Part shown: positions 26,281 through 35,662 of the stretch, in pieces | How positions within the stretch are numbered: the stretch's first letter is position 1 | How the letters are laid out: every line of letters starts with the position of its first letter | Assembly (NCBI GenBank): GCA_029593915.1 | Contig: CP046147.1 | Coordinates: 1,736,001-1,800,000, forward strand | DNA: 64,000 nucleotides | Direction of reading: 5' to 3' | Origin: Candidatus Lucifugimonas marina | Lineage (GTDB): Bacteria > Chloroflexota > Dehalococcoidia > Lucifugimonadales > Lucifugimonadaceae | The notes under the pieces: generated by a model | The model's input: the letters and a program-made list of their open reading frames with translations, nothing else | Databases searched by the model: none | Told to the model about the DNA's origin: nothing | Translations under genes and position numbers: made by a program

Positions 26281-27048
26281 ATGGACTACGTGGCGTGGGC
26301 TGAGTGGTACGACATTTTCTACGCGGCTGCCGATCCCGGTGACCTGGATTTTTATCACGGGCTGTGCCGGGCTTCTGGTGGGCCAATCCTCGAGATTGGC
26401 GTCGGCACAGGGCGTATCGCGCTTCCACTCGCCAAAGACGGCATGGAGATCGTTGGAATCGATCTCTATGAACCGATGCTCAAAGTCGCCCAGCAACGTG
26501 CGCTCGATGTCGCTCCGCTCGATGGAAGCTTGAAGCTGATTCAGGCTGACATGCGGGATTTCGACCTCAAACGCAAGTTCCCGGTGGTCACTATCCCTGC
26601 ACGAACATTATTGCTGGCGACAACCGAAGAAGATCAAATCGACACGCTCTGCCGTGCGGTTCAGCATCTCGAAGAAGACGGAACGATGGCGTTCAACCTG
26701 TTCTACCCCGATCCAGAAATGTTGGCTGATGATCCCGACGAAGAATTCTTACTCGAAGTGGTCGAAAAGCCCGACGGCGGTCGTTACGTCTTAACAGCCA
26801 AGAATCATTTCGACCTTGATTCACAACTCAACCACGGTACCCAGATCGCTGAAGAGCTCGATCCTAAAGGCGAAGTACTTAGAAGGCAGGAGCTCGAGGT
26901 AGTGGTTCGCTACCTCTACCCTGAACAGGTGATCAGCATGTGCCAACGAGTCGGGCTAGATGTGATCGAGATGTGGGGTGATTATGAAGGCTCTGATCTC
27001 GACGAAGAAAGCGACGAAATCGTTGTGCTGGCTCGGCATTCAGACTGA
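26281..27048 (+). CDS. Class I SAM-dependent methyltransferase
   Basis: The product of about 255 residues starts with WAEWYDIFYAAADPGDLDFYHGL, a common lead-in of this group. Motif I is ILEIGVGTGRIALPLA near residue 38, followed by acidic VGIDLYEPML, motif II LIQADMRDFDL, and the end EMWGDYEGSDLDEESDEIVVLAR. The substrate cannot be inferred. It starts 20 bases after the aldolase gene (GTG at 26275 is an alternative), so both are probably one transcript. Confidence 0.85.
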   Translation: MDYVAWAEWYDIFYAAADPGDLDFYHGLCRASGGPILEIGVGTGRIALPLAKDGMEIVGIDLYEPMLKVAQQRALDVAPLDGSLKLIQADMRDFDLKRKFPVVTIPARTLLLATTEEDQIDTLCRAVQHLEEDGTMAFNLFYPDPEMLADDPDEEFLLEVVEKPDGGRYVLTAKNHFDLDSQLNHGTQIAEELDPKGEVLRRQELEVVVRYLYPEQVISMCQRVGLDVIEMWGDYEGSDLDEESDEIVVLARHSD

Positions 27049-27182
27049 CCCACCTTCGTACAGTCCTTAGCTGAGAGACAACCAACAGTCATTCCCCTCT
27101 TCTCGACCAGAGCGACAGCGTCGTGGAGAAACCTTGGGCTTGACCTCTACTCTCCATTTCTGAAGGAACACCCGTTATCTAC

Positions 27183-27222
27183 TGAGATCCCTCCGCTCCG
27201 CCAGCGCTGCGGTCGGGACGAG
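27183..27222 (-). repeat. REP-like intergenic element (copy B)
   Basis: On the minus strand the sequence reads CCTCGTCCCGACCGCAGC, then GCTGGCGGAGCGGAGGGATC. The TCCCGAC and GGAGGGATC blocks are the same as in copy A at 23896, with a longer spacer that forms its own GCAGCGCTGGC-type hairpin. Confidence 0.5.
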
Positions 27223-27252
27223 GGAGTAATACCCTCGCCGAAAAGACCGTCT

Positions 27253-28218
27253 CTAGAACCCTGCTGTCTTGTTGCAGATGTTGTTGAGTTCTTCACCAGC
27301 AGCGAACCTCTTCAAGTTCGCGGTAAACGCTTGTCGACGCATTTCATACAGCTCAGGAGTAAGAGCCGAAGAGTGAGGTGTGAGGATCACATTGTCGAGT
27401 GTCCACAAACGAGAATCGTCTTCGAGTGGTTCGATTGCGGTTGCGTCAAGTGCAGCACCTGCCAGATGTCCGGATTCCAGAGCGTCGCAGAGTGCATCTT
27501 CATCAACGATTTCGCCCCGAGAAATCACGATGATGTAGCTGCCTTTGGGCATCATGGCGATTCGTCGAGCATCGATTGAATTGCGAGTGGTGTCGAGAAC
27601 CGGAGCAGCGATAACTAAGAAATCCGAAACCTTCGCCAGATCGTCTAGCTGGTCCAGATCCCAGCATTCTTTAATGCTCGCTGGAACGTTGGAAGGTGCA
27701 GGGTCGATTGCGTAAATTGTAGTGCCGAAAGCAGATACCCGATCAGCCACAGCTCGACCGATCGCACCTAGACCAAATATGCCTACGTTAGTGCCGGTGA
27801 TCTCGGTAATCCGTGAAGCGTACTTTTCCGTATCCCACGTCTTCTTCTTGCGATCTTCAAAAGCTTCTTGGAAGCGGTGAGTCAGACCGACCATCGCGCC
27901 AATAACGTGATCACCCATCGAAGTAACGTGAGTTCCTGGTGCGTTAGTAATCGGGACATCAGAATCGACGATGTTCTGGTAGGCAACGATCTTGTCGATT
28001 CCCATCCCCGGACACGCAATCCACTTGAGCTGTTCAGCTGCTGCAAAAGCATCACCATTCGGCCATCCAAAGAAAGCGTCGGCGTCTCGAATCGCCTCAA
28101 TGTGGCCTGCAGGATCGTAAGCCACCACAAAATCGATCTCGGGAAATGAATCGATCAATTCATCAGCGTAGTGGGTGCCTACGTGGTCGGTGCCGATTAC
28201 AACTTTCAAGTTCGCCAT
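27253..28218 (-). CDS. D-isomer-specific 2-hydroxyacid dehydrogenase
   Basis: A 321-residue NAD(P)-dependent dehydrogenase. The nucleotide motif GTNVGIFGLGAIGRAVADRV lies near residue 145. The catalytic triad is in VISRGEIVDEDAL (Arg), DATAIEPLEDDS (Glu) and VILTPHSSALT (His). The N-terminal substrate domain carries DADAFFGWPNGDAF. Such enzymes reduce or oxidise 2-keto/2-hydroxy acids such as glyoxylate, hydroxypyruvate or phosphoglycerate; which one is not clear. It is transcribed away from the DUF402 gene. Confidence 0.9.
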   Translation of the reverse strand: MANLKVVIGTDHVGTHYADELIDSFPEIDFVVAYDPAGHIEAIRDADAFFGWPNGDAFAAAEQLKWIACPGMGIDKIVAYQNIVDSDVPITNAPGTHVTSMGDHVIGAMVGLTHRFQEAFEDRKKKTWDTEKYASRITEITGTNVGIFGLGAIGRAVADRVSAFGTTIYAIDPAPSNVPASIKECWDLDQLDDLAKVSDFLVIAAPVLDTTRNSIDARRIAMMPKGSYIIVISRGEIVDEDALCDALESGHLAGAALDATAIEPLEDDSRLWTLDNVILTPHSSALTPELYEMRRQAFTANLKRFAAGEELNNICNKTAGF

Positions 28219-28325
28219 CTCTAAACTCCGCTATTTTTTATGCAGGTGCGAATAGTGTCACAACAGGCATAATGCGCCAATGGGTTATCTCGCAAAAACT
28301 GGCAAGCAAAAATATTTGGAAAGTC

Positions 28326-28976
28326 ATGATTCCACCGACCAGATTTGAACCCGGAGACCACATCACGCTGCGCAACGTATTCCGCGGGCGAGTACAAACT
28401 GTGTTTCCGTCAATAGTCGTCCTCGACACACCTGAGCTGGTAGGAACTTGGTTGCCACTGGATACGCCGATCTTGAACGGTGTCACCGATCCGACTGCTC
28501 CGAATGACGGTGGAAAAGGGCATCTGAGTGCCGAGACCATGGCTGCTAAAGAATGGTCTATGGCCCAGCGAAACTGGCACACAGCCGGTACTTTGCGCCT
28601 GAAGAACCCACGATTGATGTGGTCGCTCTGGGTGTTCTGGGAGCCTGGTATGACCGCACTTCGTGGTTGGTATATCAACATCGACGCGCCGTACAAACGG
28701 ACCAGGCTCGGTTTTGACACTTGGGACATGTTCCTCGACGTTGTAGTTCAGCCTGATCGCAAGAGGTGGCGATACAAAGATGAAGACGAGTTTGCTGAAG
28801 CTATCGATGCAGGAATATTCGATGAGTTCGAGGCACAGGAAGTACGAGATACAGCAGCACAGGCGCTCCAAATCATTGCCGAAAATCGCAAGCCATTTAA
28901 TTCAGTCTGGGGCACCTGGCGACCTGATCCTTCATGGACGATTCCACAAATACCTCGCGATTGGGAAGACGTTTAG
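28326..28976 (+). CDS. DUF402 / FomD-Ntdp-like protein
   Basis: A protein of 216 residues from ATG 28326 (MIPPTRFEPGDHITLRNVFRGR). The segments RLKNPRLMWSLWVFWEPG, GWYINIDAPYKRTRLGFDTWDMFLDVVVQPDRKRWRYKDEDEF and EAIDAGIFDEFEAQEV are the DUF402 fold seen in nucleoside diphosphate/triphosphate hydrolases of the Ntdp type and in FomD. The frame is open to 28146 but that overlaps the divergent dehydrogenase. Function is inferred only at family level: hydrolysis of a nucleotide ester. Confidence 0.8.
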   Translation: MIPPTRFEPGDHITLRNVFRGRVQTVFPSIVVLDTPELVGTWLPLDTPILNGVTDPTAPNDGGKGHLSAETMAAKEWSMAQRNWHTAGTLRLKNPRLMWSLWVFWEPGMTALRGWYINIDAPYKRTRLGFDTWDMFLDVVVQPDRKRWRYKDEDEFAEAIDAGIFDEFEAQEVRDTAAQALQIIAENRKPFNSVWGTWRPDPSWTIPQIPRDWEDV

Positions 28977-29068
28977 CTAGGTACGCTCGGACAAGCTGCG
29001 ATTTATCAAGTTCCACGAACGCTGACATTCGACGGTTAGATAATCCTCTCACGCGGTAGAATTCATCT

Positions 29069-31159
29069 ATGTCTAACGCACGAAACGAAGGTCGATTTGA
29101 AATAGAAGCTGGCTTTGAGCCTACTGGCGATCAGCCGGCGGCGATTCGCACGCTTTCTGGCGGGCTGAATGAAAGCCTCAAGCACCAGACCTTGCTCGGT
29201 GTAACAGGATCCGGAAAAACCTTCACGATGGCGAAGATCATCGAGGAAGTTCAGCGCCCAACCCTCGTGATCGCCCACAACAAGACTTTGGCTGCCCAGC
29301 TATCAGCTGAATTTCAAGATTTCTTCCCGAACAACTCGGTGCAGTATTTCGTCAGCTACTACGACTATTACCAGCCAGAAGCCTATATCCCGCAGTCGGA
29401 CACCTACATAGAGAAAGAATCCGACGTTAACGAAGAGATTGACCGTCTTCGTCACGCAGCGACACGGGCTCTGCTCACCCGCCGAGACACATTGATCGTC
29501 GCTTCGGTTTCGTGCATATACGGTCTGGGTTCACCCGAAGAATATCGTTCTGTCGTGCTAAGCCTGCGTAAAGGTGAAGAGCCCGGACTTCGCAAAGTGG
29601 TTCGCAAGCTCATTGATATGTACTACGAACGGAACGACATGGAGATGGTGCGAGGGCGATTCCGTTTACGCGGCGATACGTTAGAAATCATGCCTGCGTA
29701 CGAAGAACTAGCAGTTCGGGTGCAGTTTTTTGGTGACGAAATAGAACGCATTATCGAGCTCGATCCACTCACGGGAGAAGTACTCGCTGAACTTGATCAC
29801 ATCGATATTTTTCCGGGCAAGCACTTCGTAACGCCGGAAGAAGAACTCAAGGAAGCACTCAAGGATATTGAGGACGAACTTGGTGAGCGACTTGATTCGC
29901 TTCGTTCAAGCGGAAAACTGCTCGAAGCTCAGCGGTTAGAGCAGCGCACCAACTTCGATCTAGAGATGCTCAAAGAGACTGGTTCTTGCCCGGGTATCGA
30001 GAACTACTCTCGACCGCTCGGACGGCGACCTGCCGGATCGGCTCCGTGGACATTGCTGGATTACTTCCCAGATGATTTCCTGATTTTCATTGATGAGTCG
30101 CACATCACCCTGCCGCAGATCAACGGCATGTACAAAGGCGACTTCGCTCGCAAGACCAGCTTGGTTGATTATGGGTTCAGGCTGCCTTCGGCTATCGACA
30201 ACCGACCGCTTGCATTTGAAGAGTTCGAAGATCGCGTAAATCAGATCGTTTACGTCTCGGCGACGCCCGGTCCTTACGAAGAAGAACACGAGGAACGTCG
30301 GGTTGAGCAGGTAATTCGACCAACCGGATTGATCGACCCCGAAATAATTCTCGAACCAACAGAGGGTCAGATCGACAACCTGCTGGAGCGGATTCAATCG
30401 ACCATCGCCAAGCATGAACGAGTTCTGGTGACAACTCTCACCAAGCGCATGGCGGAAGAACTATCCGACTATTTACGCGAACTCGGGATTCGGGTTCAGT
30501 ACCTTCACTCCGATATTCAAACCCTCGAAAGAACCGAGATTCTGAGAGATTTGAGACTGGGCGTTTACGACGTGGTGGTCGGTATCAACTTGCTTCGAGA
30601 GGGTCTCGATCTACCGGAAGTTTCTCTCGTCGCTATCCTCGACGCCGATAAAGAGGGTTATCTCCGTTCGAGCACTTCGCTGGTTCAGACTATCGGTCGA
30701 GCGGCCCGCCACGTCGAAGGCAAGGTTGTGATGTACGCCGACCGCATTACCAAATCGATGAAATACGCGATGGATGAAACGGCAAGACGTCGAGAGATTC
30801 AGCAGGCGCACAACGATGCCAATTCGATCACGCCTACTTCTATCTTCAAAGAAGTTCGAGATATCACCACGCAGGTCAGGCAGGTTGCAGAAACCAAAAC
30901 GCCATACGTCACTCCGGCGGCGCTCCCTAAGAACGATCTTGTCCGCCTCGTGAAAGATCTCGAGAAGCAGATGAAGAAGGCGGCCCGAGACCTAGAGTTC
31001 GAAAAGGCTGCATTACTGCGTGATCAGGTCGTTGATCTAAGGAAGGTCCTTGTGTATCAGGGCGATTCCGACTCCATTGATCCTGAACCCGGCAAAACAG
31101 CCGACCTAGCCCCGACTGCCGAAGATGGCGTGCCGGAAGAACTAGTCGGAGCTGACTAA
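29069..31159 (+). CDS. uvrB: Excinuclease ABC subunit B
   Basis: The damage-verifying helicase of nucleotide excision repair, 696 residues. Walker [14 protein letters not shown] lies near residue 45, the beta-hairpin [20 protein letters not shown] near 95, motif [13 protein letters not shown] near 340, the helicase C-terminal segment with [30 protein letters not shown] near 510, and the UVR domain ([28 protein letters not shown]) near 630. A Pro/Asp-rich tail of about 40 residues follows. Confidence 0.98.
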   Translation: MSNARNEGRFEIEAGFEPTGDQPAAIRTLSGGLNESLKHQTLLGVTGSGKTFTMAKIIEEVQRPTLVIAHNKTLAAQLSAEFQDFFPNNSVQYFVSYYDYYQPEAYIPQSDTYIEKESDVNEEIDRLRHAATRALLTRRDTLIVASVSCIYGLGSPEEYRSVVLSLRKGEEPGLRKVVRKLIDMYYERNDMEMVRGRFRLRGDTLEIMPAYEELAVRVQFFGDEIERIIELDPLTGEVLAELDHIDIFPGKHFVTPEEELKEALKDIEDELGERLDSLRSSGKLLEAQRLEQRTNFDLEMLKETGSCPGIENYSRPLGRRPAGSAPWTLLDYFPDDFLIFIDESHITLPQINGMYKGDFARKTSLVDYGFRLPSAIDNRPLAFEEFEDRVNQIVYVSATPGPYEEEHEERRVEQVIRPTGLIDPEIILEPTEGQIDNLLERIQSTIAKHERVLVTTLTKRMAEELSDYLRELGIRVQYLHSDIQTLERTEILRDLRLGVYDVVVGINLLREGLDLPEVSLVAILDADKEGYLRSSTSLVQTIGRAARHVEGKVVMYADRITKSMKYAMDETARRREIQQAHNDANSITPTSIFKEVRDITTQVRQVAETKTPYVTPAALPKNDLVRLVKDLEKQMKKAARDLEFEKAALLRDQVVDLRKVLVYQGDSDSIDPEPGKTADLAPTAEDGVPEELVGAD

Positions 31160-31300
31160 ATATTCCTGATCTCCTCACGAATATCTTTGGCAACAATTCC
31201 TTACCTCTCTGGTAGACTAAAGAAATCTTCTTTTTGAACTTGATTGGTGACCGCAAAAAACGTCAAACAACATGACGAATAGCGGTTCACGGAGACGACA

Positions 31301-31615
31301 ATGGCCGAAGCTGAAGTACTAGAATCAGGAACTGTTCTTGAGGCGCTGCGAGACGTATACGACCCGGAAATTCCGGTGAACGTTGTCGACCTTGGACTCA
31401 TTTACACAGTAGAAGTCGCTGACGGCGACGTGCATGTAGAAATGACACTCACGGCTCCCGGTTGTGGCATGGGACCTTACATCGCACAGCAAGCGGAATG
31501 GCGCATCGCTGAAATCGATGATGTCGAAGATGTTCAGGTCGACGTAGTGTTCGATCCTCCATGGACTCCCGACATGATTACCGAAGATGGCAAACGCCTT
31601 CTCGGTATCGACTAA
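31301..31615 (+). CDS. MIP18/SufT-like (DUF59) iron-sulfur assembly protein
   Basis: The 104-residue protein contains the DUF59 core: LEALRDVYDPEIPVNVVDLGLIYTVEV and VEMTLTAPGCGMGPYIAQQAEWRIAEIDDVEDVQVDVVFDPPWTPDMI. The reactive Cys is in APGCGMG. Family members (SufT, PaaD, CIA2) help mature Fe-S proteins. It directly precedes an Mrp-type ATPase; in many bacteria these two are one fused protein, so a joint role is likely. Confidence 0.92.
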   Translation: MAEAEVLESGTVLEALRDVYDPEIPVNVVDLGLIYTVEVADGDVHVEMTLTAPGCGMGPYIAQQAEWRIAEIDDVEDVQVDVVFDPPWTPDMITEDGKRLLGID

Positions 31616-31683
31616 CCCCGTTCAATTTTTCTTAGTAACTAACGGCTAAACGCCGTTATCAAAAGTTCCAGCAGCCTAAAAAT

Positions 31684-32499
31684 ATGTCGTCTCCCCGAAA
31701 ACTGACACCGCAAGAAGAAGCCCGTCTCGCTCAAGTACGAGCGAACTTTCAGGAACGACGACGAGTCTCTGAATCTCTCGAAGGCATCGGCACCCGAATC
31801 GGTGTTTACTCTGGCAAGGGCGGAGTCGGCAAAACGACTGTCGCAACCAACTTGGCTGTCACGCTCGCCGCGCAAGAAAAAGAAGTGTCGCTCTTCGACT
31901 GCGACATCGATTGCCCGAATGTGACTCGGGTTCTTCGCATTTCAGAGGGCCCGGTACAGAACGGTGAAAAACTTGTTCCACCATCACGTTTCGGCGTGAA
32001 GGTTATGTCGATGGCGTTCTTCCAAGACAACGAAGACGAGGCGATTGTTTGGCGCGGACCTATGATCCACAACGCTATCAACCAGTTCCTCCACTCGACG
32101 GAATGGGGAAATCCCGACTACATGATCGTCGACCTTCCCCCTGGAACTTCTGACGCCCCTTTGACGGTGATGCAGACTCTGAATCTGGACGGATTTGTAA
32201 TCGTAACGACGCCGCACGAACTGGCAGTTCTCGATGCGAAGCGTTCGATCAATATGATCAAGAAGATGAACTTGAAGGTCTACGGCGTAGTCGAAAACCT
32301 CTCGGGCGGAGTCTTTGGTACAGGCGGCGGTAAGGCTCTTGCTGAGGAAATGGGCATCCCCTTCCTCGGAGCATTGACCATGAGTGCCGACTACACGAAT
32401 TCTCAGAAGCCAGCCGCTCTCGAATCGGAACTTGCTGGCGGTGAATTCGGTGCGATCTCAGAAGCCTTGAAAGCTCAGATCGAAGCTAACAAGTCGTAA
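31684..32499 (+). CDS. Mrp/NBP35-type P-loop ATPase (Fe-S carrier-like)
   Basis: The 271-residue protein has a deviant Walker A, VYSGKGGVGKTTVATNLA, near residue 40, an acidic DCDIDCPNVTRVL segment, YMIVDLPPGTSDAPLTVMQTL (Walker B/switch), and PHELAVLDAKRSINMIKKMNLKVYGVVENLSG. In Mrp proteins this last motif is followed by the CxxC that bridges an Fe-S cluster; here it reads GGVFGTGGGKAL with no Cys. It follows the SufT-like gene after 68 bases. The role in Fe-S assembly is inferred. Confidence 0.88.
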   Translation: MSSPRKLTPQEEARLAQVRANFQERRRVSESLEGIGTRIGVYSGKGGVGKTTVATNLAVTLAAQEKEVSLFDCDIDCPNVTRVLRISEGPVQNGEKLVPPSRFGVKVMSMAFFQDNEDEAIVWRGPMIHNAINQFLHSTEWGNPDYMIVDLPPGTSDAPLTVMQTLNLDGFVIVTTPHELAVLDAKRSINMIKKMNLKVYGVVENLSGGVFGTGGGKALAEEMGIPFLGALTMSADYTNSQKPAALESELAGGEFGAISEALKAQIEANKS

Positions 32500-32535
32500 C
32501 ACTAAATTAGCTGCGGGTTTGTTCACGCACTAGAG

Positions 32536-33249
32536 TTACGGGATTTCGACTCGGAAACGAGCTTCACAAACGTCGCATTCGTACGTCTGTTCTTCATCAA
32601 GAGAGATTCCCGAAGCACCACAATTGAGACAAATCGTCGGCAGTTGGTCCATGTAGATTCGCTCGTATTCCGATGCGAGTAGTGCTTCCGTTTGCTCATC
32701 TTCTGATCGGCTGAGGCGGTGCAATACTGGAATCGAAACTGTAGCCGCTGCCAGCAGTATCGAAATTACTCCCATCACCCGCATCCAGATACGGTCGGAA
32801 GGTTCGCCCCAGATAGCGCTGACTATCAGTATCGAGAGAACGGCAGCCAGACCGTAAGCCGCTCGAACTACAAACTCGTACTTAGGGCGAACAGTTGCCA
32901 GCGCTATCAACGATGCGTAGCCGGCTGCGACGGCAAACGTTAATACAGACCCAACGATGCGGGCCAGTGAATCTTCCTGGAACTCTGTCCAAACCAGAAT
33001 TACTAGCAGCCCAAAGCCGGCAATAGACAACGCAATTCCAGCGTCAGGAACAATCCCGAGCAGTCCTCGCTCACGCGCCGGGAACATCGCAAGCGACATA
33101 ACACTTGCGGCAGAAACGCTAAGCGAAGTCATCAGGACCTTGCCCTGTACCTCTCCAAAATCGCCAACAAGAAGCGCGATTATTCCTAGAATGGCGTTTA
33201 TCGCAACCGACGCGAAAAATACGCTAAGAGCAAGTTTTCGAGGCGTCAA
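32536..33249 (-). CDS. Integral membrane protein with C-terminal zinc ribbon
   Basis: A 237-residue protein with about six hydrophobic segments (for example LALSVFFASVAINAILGIIALLVG and LSIAGFGLLVILVW) between residues 5 and 180, then a cytosolic tail ending in a zinc ribbon: ICLNCGASGISLDEEQTYECDVCEARFRV (CxxC...CxxC). No family is recognised. It is 9 bases downstream of the dehydrogenase gene at 33259, probably in one operon. Confidence 0.75.
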   Translation of the reverse strand: MTPRKLALSVFFASVAINAILGIIALLVGDFGEVQGKVLMTSLSVSAASVMSLAMFPARERGLLGIVPDAGIALSIAGFGLLVILVWTEFQEDSLARIVGSVLTFAVAAGYASLIALATVRPKYEFVVRAAYGLAAVLSILIVSAIWGEPSDRIWMRVMGVISILLAAATVSIPVLHRLSRSEDEQTEALLASEYERIYMDQLPTICLNCGASGISLDEEQTYECDVCEARFRVEIP

Positions 33250-33258
33250 AGAACTCTC

Positions 33259-34134
33259 CTAATCAGCCGATTTGAGCATAGCCGCAATTGAATCTTCGAG
33301 CGACCGTGACGTGTCCACCGAATCGACTCGTTCGTGTCCTATCGAGGAATCTGCAATCTGCTGGAACGTTTCAGCCGCGCCTGTGTGGGTAGCGGGGCTC
33401 GTTCCTGCATCTGCGAACGTTGCAGCAATCTCTTCCATCTCACCGATCCATCGGAACGCCTGTGCAGAAACTGTTTTGACTCGCTCCATTGCAGCGAGCG
33501 TTCCTGTCTGGCTAAGCTCCATTTCCTCGATTAATTCTTCATATAGACCAAGTGATTTGGCTGTCATAAGAGTCGAGGCATACAAAGCAGCGGTGCCTTT
33601 GGTGAGCGATGCGTAAACCATCTTCAATCCCGAAGCCTGACCAATCGGTCCCGACATCACCGGCACTTCGATTCCCTTGCCATCTAGCTCGCCCAAGATC
33701 GGAGCGTATTCGCCAGATGCGTAAAACCTCGGTGTAGCTCCTCTTCTTGGAGTGCCACCAATAATCCCAGCATCGATAAATTTGCCGCCCGCCGCAGTGA
33801 TTACATCGCCGATCTGCTTGCCTGTAGCTGGTGAGACAGCGTTGCAATCAGCGACAGCTACTTGTGAGTCTGTTCTCACGATAGCTTCCGCAACATCTTG
33901 GGCGAAAGACAGTGCTTCAGATGGTACGAGGATCGAAAGAATCAGATCGCTCTGCCGGACGAGATCGTCAAGGGATCCTACGTCTTCAAACCCCTCGTCA
34001 GAAGCGCGCTGCTTTGAAGCATCACTTCGGCCATCCAAAGCAGTGATGACTCGCAAGCCGCTCTTTTTCAGTGCGCCACCGACGCCGCTGCCCATGTCAC
34101 CGGGACTCATCACTCCAACAGTCTCAACCGTCAA
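33259..34134 (-). CDS. NAD(P)-dependent beta-hydroxyacid dehydrogenase-like protein (DUF1932)
   Basis: The 291-residue protein starts with a 6PGDH-type Rossmann domain (VGVMSPGDMGSGVGGALKKSGLRV), followed by DLILSILVPSEAL, then the substrate segment FIDAGIIGGTPRRGATPRFYASG. The C-terminal half is helical with GLKMVYASLTKGTAALYASTLMTAKSLGL, carrying the conserved Lys, and fits the DUF1932 branch of 3-hydroxyisobutyrate-dehydrogenase-like proteins. The physiological substrate is not known. Confidence 0.85.
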   Translation of the reverse strand: MTVETVGVMSPGDMGSGVGGALKKSGLRVITALDGRSDASKQRASDEGFEDVGSLDDLVRQSDLILSILVPSEALSFAQDVAEAIVRTDSQVAVADCNAVSPATGKQIGDVITAAGGKFIDAGIIGGTPRRGATPRFYASGEYAPILGELDGKGIEVPVMSGPIGQASGLKMVYASLTKGTAALYASTLMTAKSLGLYEELIEEMELSQTGTLAAMERVKTVSAQAFRWIGEMEEIAATFADAGTSPATHTGAAETFQQIADSSIGHERVDSVDTSRSLEDSIAAMLKSAD

Positions 34135-34210
34135 TACATTTCTCCTAAAACTCTTATTGCATACAGTCTGAAGCTCGCGACATTGATTGTCACTTCAGCT
34201 CTACAAATAC

Positions 34211-34234
34211 GCCCAGCCTTTTTACAGGCTGGGC
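34211..34234. other. Perfect stem-loop between two minus-strand genes
   Basis: GCCCAGCC (34211-34218) and GGCTGGGC (34227-34234) form an eight-pair stem with an eight-base loop. Neither strand has a clear T run after it, so it may be a weak or factor-dependent terminator, or a processing signal, after the SelA-like gene. Confidence 0.5.
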
Positions 34235-34283
34235 GATGCGCAAATCTTCATCCTGAATCAGATTCAGAATGCTTTATTTGTGG

Positions 34284-35450
34284 TTATCCCTTCACGAGGG
34301 CAGCGATTGCGTTCCCGACTAATTCGGGTTCGCCTTCTCCCATTCCAAAGACATGCAGTTCGATCTGAGGGGCATCGAGAGAGACTCTGGCCCAGATCGA
34401 AGGTTCACCGTCCCGGAGTTTTTCGACCAAATCATCGTTAGTAAATCCAACGATATCTGGATCGAGCGCCACGATGGCTCCAAATGGCTGGTGTCCCATG
34501 ATGTTGGTGTTGAGCTCTGCTCGAACACCGGGGATGCCTTGAAGCGGCTTTAGAATCGCCTGCGACTGAGATTCAGCGAAGGACAATCGGTCTTCGTGGT
34601 TCAGTGTTAGCCATCGCTTTACAGCAGCAACCACACCCATAATTTCTTGACGGTCGATCTTCTGCGGACGACCGATTCCACGAATTCGCCTTCCTTCATA
34701 ACCAACGAAAGAATGTCGGCTGATGGCGTCGATTACTTCCTTCGTACCTAGTGCGAATCCCGTTGAGTGCGGAGCTCCCATGTACTTGGCAGCGATGCAC
34801 TGGAAATCGGCGCCCATCTTGATGTACTTGCCGAAATTCTCGAGCGGGTAGACCTGTCCTGCAGCATCAACCGATACAGGCTTGCCAGCAGCGTGAGTGA
34901 TCTCGATGACTTGCTCAAGAGTTAGAACATTGGGGTCGGTCGGCTTCTGTTCGTAAACGACATAGTGAACCGCAGCGGTCTTCTCATTGATAGCGTTACG
35001 AAGGTCTTCTTCGCTCGTGCCGTTCTCGTCACCAATCTCGACAAGCTTCGCACCTGCCAATTCCAAACACCGGTCGTACCAGTAACGCTGTCGCTTCTGG
35101 ATCAGAATCTCGTTTGGCATTCCTGTGGTGTCGGGAAGCTGTTGAACTTTGTCGTCGTCTGTACCGGCCATGAAGGCAGCGGTAGCTAGAGTGAGAGCCG
35201 AACCAGCGCCAGAAGTGACGTATGCAGCCGGAACTCCAAGCATTTCTGCAATGTGGTCGCCGGCGACCTGTTCCAACTCGATTAGTGGAATGTAAGCAGA
35301 ATCGGCTGCGTCCATTGCAGCTTTTACTTCAGGAACCGGGGTCGAACCACCCAGCAGTGTGACGCTTCCGGTCGCGTTCACGACTGGCTTCGCGCCCATC
35401 TCTTTGTAAATCGCTCCCCAGTCTTTGGTTGTCACGTCGGCTTCCTTCAT
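34284..35450 (-). CDS. SelA-like PLP-dependent lyase/aldolase family enzyme
   Basis: About 388 residues of the SelA / D-glucosaminate-6-phosphate ammonia-lyase superfamily. Segments are KPVVNATGSVTLLGGS near the start, AAYVTSGAGSALTLATAAFMAG, GKPVSVDAAGQVYPLENF and the probable Schiff-base Lys in CIAAKYMGAPHSTGFALG. The N-terminal tRNA-binding domain of true SelA is missing, so a catabolic role on an amino-sugar acid or hydroxy-amino acid is more likely than selenocysteine synthesis. The frame is open to ATG 35489; the ATG at 35450 matches the family better. Confidence 0.8.
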   Translation of the reverse strand: MKEADVTTKDWGAIYKEMGAKPVVNATGSVTLLGGSTPVPEVKAAMDAADSAYIPLIELEQVAGDHIAEMLGVPAAYVTSGAGSALTLATAAFMAGTDDDKVQQLPDTTGMPNEILIQKRQRYWYDRCLELAGAKLVEIGDENGTSEEDLRNAINEKTAAVHYVVYEQKPTDPNVLTLEQVIEITHAAGKPVSVDAAGQVYPLENFGKYIKMGADFQCIAAKYMGAPHSTGFALGTKEVIDAISRHSFVGYEGRRIRGIGRPQKIDRQEIMGVVAAVKRWLTLNHEDRLSFAESQSQAILKPLQGIPGVRAELNTNIMGHQPFGAIVALDPDIVGFTNDDLVEKLRDGEPSIWARVSLDAPQIELHVFGMGEGEPELVGNAIAALVKG

Positions 35451-35662
35451 GTGTTTGAAAATGCGTTCGGTCGTTTGTTTGACACACAAACATCACTGAA
35501 CGTTGATCGGTTGCGGAGCCAATATACATACGACAGCGGTTACTCGCACCCATTAGCGGAGTATTCATCGGTTTTAGGTAGATTGATCCGGAACAGGCGA
35601 GATACTATTCCTTTCATCAAATTTCCGATCATCCTCTAGAACGATTTGGCAGCGAACCAGAC

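Noticed and set aside
34211-34234. Strong rho-independent terminator
   Set aside because: The stem is perfect but neither strand has a U tract after it, so I list it only as a stem-loop.
34284-35450. Annotation as L-seryl-tRNA(Sec) selenium transferase (SelA)
   Set aside because: It lacks the N-terminal tRNA-binding region and sits beside metabolic genes; only the PLP domain is shared, so I call it SelA-like.
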